Of a stretch of 64,000 nt of DNA, positions 62,500 through 64,000 are shown piece after piece (within the stretch, counting starts at the first letter, position 1; the number at the start of each line of letters is the position of its first letter). Under the pieces are notes generated by a model. The model was not told the origin of the DNA. It saw only the letters and a list, made by a program, of their open reading frames with translations, and searched no databases. The position numbers were made by a program, and so were the translations under genes. The stretch lies in contig NZ_FNSR01000001.1 in NCBI RefSeq assembly GCF_900104845.1, forward strand, positions 496,001 to 560,000, written 5' to 3'. The stretch comes from Paraburkholderia caballeronis (GTDB lineage: Bacteria; Pseudomonadota; Gammaproteobacteria; Burkholderiales; Burkholderiaceae).

Positions 62500-64000
62500 A
62501 TGGATGAACAACTGAAGCAAAGCGCGCTCGCGTATCACCAGAATCCGCGGCCCGGCAAGATTTCGGTCACGCCGACCAAGCCGCTGTCGAACCAGCTCGA
62601 CCTGTCGCTCGCGTATTCGCCGGGCGTCGCGGCCGCGTGCATGGCGATCTACGACGAACCGCTCGACGCGCAGAAGTACACGTCGCGCGGCAACCTGGTC
62701 GGCGTCGTGACGAACGGCACCGCGGTGCTCGGCCTCGGCAACATCGGCCCGCTCGCCGCGAAGCCGGTGATGGAAGGCAAGGGCTGCCTGTTCAAGAAGT
62801 TCGCGGGCATCGACGTGTTCGACATCGAGCTTTCCGAGTCCGATCCGGACAAGCTCGTCGAGGCGATCGCGATGCTCGAACCGACGCTCGGCGGCATCAA
62901 CCTCGAAGACATCAAGGCGCCCGAGTGCTTCTACATCGAGCAGAAGCTGCGCGAGCGGATGAAGATTCCGGTTTTCCATGACGACCAGCACGGCACCGCG
63001 ATCATCGCGTCGGCGGCGATCCTGAACGGGTTGAAGGTGGTCGGCAAGGAACTCGGCCGCGTGAAGCTCGTGTGCTCCGGCGCGGGCGCGGCGGCGATCG
63101 CGTGCCTCGACCTGCTGGTGAAGCTCGGGCTGAAGAAGGACAACGTCCTCGTCGCCGACTCGAAGGGCGTGATCTACGAAGGGCGCGGCAGTCTCGATCC
63201 GTCGAAGGCGCGTTATGCGGCGACCACCGACGCGCGCACGCTCGCGGACGCGATCAAGGGCGCCGACGTGTTCCTCGGCTGTTCGAGCGCCGGCGTGCTG
63301 AAACCGGAGATGGTGAAGGACATGGGCGACCGGCCGCTGATCCTCGCGCTCGCGAACCCGGAACCGGAGATCCGCCCGGAGGACGCGAAGAAAGTGCGTC
63401 CGGACGCGATCATCGCGACGGGCCGTTCGGATTATCCGAACCAGGTGAACAACGTGCTGTGTTTCCCGTTCATCTTCCGCGGCGCGCTCGACGTCGGCGC
63501 GACGACGATCACCGAGGAAATGAAGCTCGCGTGCGTGCGCGCGATCGCCGAACTCGCGGAAGAGACCGACCAGGGCGACGAAGTCGCGAAGGCGTATGAA
63601 GGCCACTCGCTGGAATTCGGCCCCGAGTACCTGATTCCGAAGCCGTTCGATCCGCGCCTCATCATCAAGATCGCGCCGGCCGTCGCGCAGGCCGCGATGG
63701 ATTCGGGCGTCGCGACGCGCCCGATCGCGGACATGGACGCGTACCGCGAGCAGCTCGGCACGACCGTGTACCGGACCGGCATGGTGATGCGTCCGGTGTT
63801 CGCGGCGGCGAAAGCGAACACCGCGCGCATCGTGTTCGCGGAAGGCGAGGACGAGCGCGTGCTGCGCGCCGCGCAGTTCGTGCTGCTGGAGAAGATCGCG
63901 AAGCCGATCCTCGTCGGCCGTCCGGCCGTCGTCGAGATGCGGCTGCAGAAGATGGGCTCGAAGCTGCGCGCGGGCGTCGATCTGGAGATCGTGAATCCGG
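62500..64000 (+). CDS. maeB: NADP-dependent malic enzyme with phosphotransacetylase-like domain (3' partial)
   Basis: The start is ATG 62500 ([20 protein letters not shown]); 500 residues are visible and the frame runs off the window. Malic-enzyme motifs: [36 protein letters not shown] (metal Asp), the NADP-binding [16 protein letters not shown], and ALANPEPEI. From about residue 430 the PTA-like domain begins ([20 protein letters not shown]). It decarboxylates malate to pyruvate. The pyrE-maeB neighbourhood is what I expect from Burkholderia chromosome 1. Confidence 0.93.
   Translation, partial: MDEQLKQSALAYHQNPRPGKISVTPTKPLSNQLDLSLAYSPGVAAACMAIYDEPLDAQKYTSRGNLVGVVTNGTAVLGLGNIGPLAAKPVMEGKGCLFKKFAGIDVFDIELSESDPDKLVEAIAMLEPTLGGINLEDIKAPECFYIEQKLRERMKIPVFHDDQHGTAIIASAAILNGLKVVGKELGRVKLVCSGAGAAAIACLDLLVKLGLKKDNVLVADSKGVIYEGRGSLDPSKARYAATTDARTLADAIKGADVFLGCSSAGVLKPEMVKDMGDRPLILALANPEPEIRPEDAKKVRPDAIIATGRSDYPNQVNNVLCFPFIFRGALDVGATTITEEMKLACVRAIAELAEETDQGDEVAKAYEGHSLEFGPEYLIPKPFDPRLIIKIAPAVAQAAMDSGVATRPIADMDAYREQLGTTVYRTGMVMRPVFAAAKANTARIVFAEGEDERVLRAAQFVLLEKIAKPILVGRPAVVEMRLQKMGSKLRAGVDLEIVNP

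Overview
The window looks like a chromosome segment of a Burkholderia-type betaproteobacterium (Burkholderia, Paraburkholderia or Caballeronia). From about 26.2 kb to the end, codon use is very G/C-rich at third positions and the genes are typical of that group: type 2 argC, pyrE convergent with a LuxR-type regulator, a malic enzyme fused to a phosphotransacetylase-like domain, PhoX, an OmpC-type porin and many MFS transporters. The first 26 kb are visibly poorer in G+C and hold only accessory genes, so I read them as a genomic island whose left end lies before base 1.

Island, 1-26.2 kb. (a) 1-7.8 kb is a type I Zorya anti-phage system: zorA (5' end cut by the window), zorB, zorC and zorD. 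zorC is interrupted by one in-frame TGA at 2505-2507. (b) 7.9-12.6 kb is an overlapping YhaO-like (SbcD-type nuclease) and YhaN-like (SbcC-type ATPase) pair. It is followed by the first 28 codons of what looks like an SF1 helicase, cut off just before its P-loop. (c) 12.8-15.2 kb is a minus-strand patch of small Burkholderia-family genes (ParS/MbcA-like, BPSL0761-like, two paralogous hypotheticals, a duplicated DUF6471 protein), with a hydrolase fragment and a truncated paralogue marking an old junction. (d) 15.2-26.2 kb is a Tn7-like transposition module in unusual order: TnsC-like, TniQ/TnsD-like, TniQ-like, TnsA-like, TnsB, then a PD-(D/E)XK-like protein, then short repeats that look like a transposon end. 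The TnsC-like protein has lost the catalytic residues of both Walker motifs. A structured non-coding region lies upstream of the operon.

Core, 26.3-64 kb. 26.3-37.9 kb holds a 2OG-Fe(II) oxygenase, a Tat-exported PhoX phosphatase, small unknown genes, an alpha/beta hydrolase, a chemoreceptor, an MFS gene with an in-frame TGA at codon 19, an IclR regulator and a second MFS transporter. 38.0-49.7 kb is a hexuronate/aldarate catabolic locus: porin, ExuT-like transporter, LacI regulator, IlvD/Edd dehydratase, RraA-like protein, 2,5-dioxovalerate-type aldehyde dehydrogenase, a second LacI regulator, and divergently a uronate dehydrogenase with a lactonase. One 18-bp palindrome recurs before the porin, the transporter and the dehydratase, and a different palindrome sits before the second LacI gene. 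50-64 kb is housekeeping: sirtuin and PncC/CinA-like, EamA transporter, Mut7-C protein, a 3-hydroxyisobutyrate-dehydrogenase-like enzyme, a degenerate receiver protein, a candidate small RNA, argC, a WrbA-like flavoprotein, a PEBP-family protein, a LuxR-type regulator, pyrE, an MFS transporter and maeB (cut by the window end).

Family assignments come from reading motifs, not from searches. I computed no alignments or G+C values.
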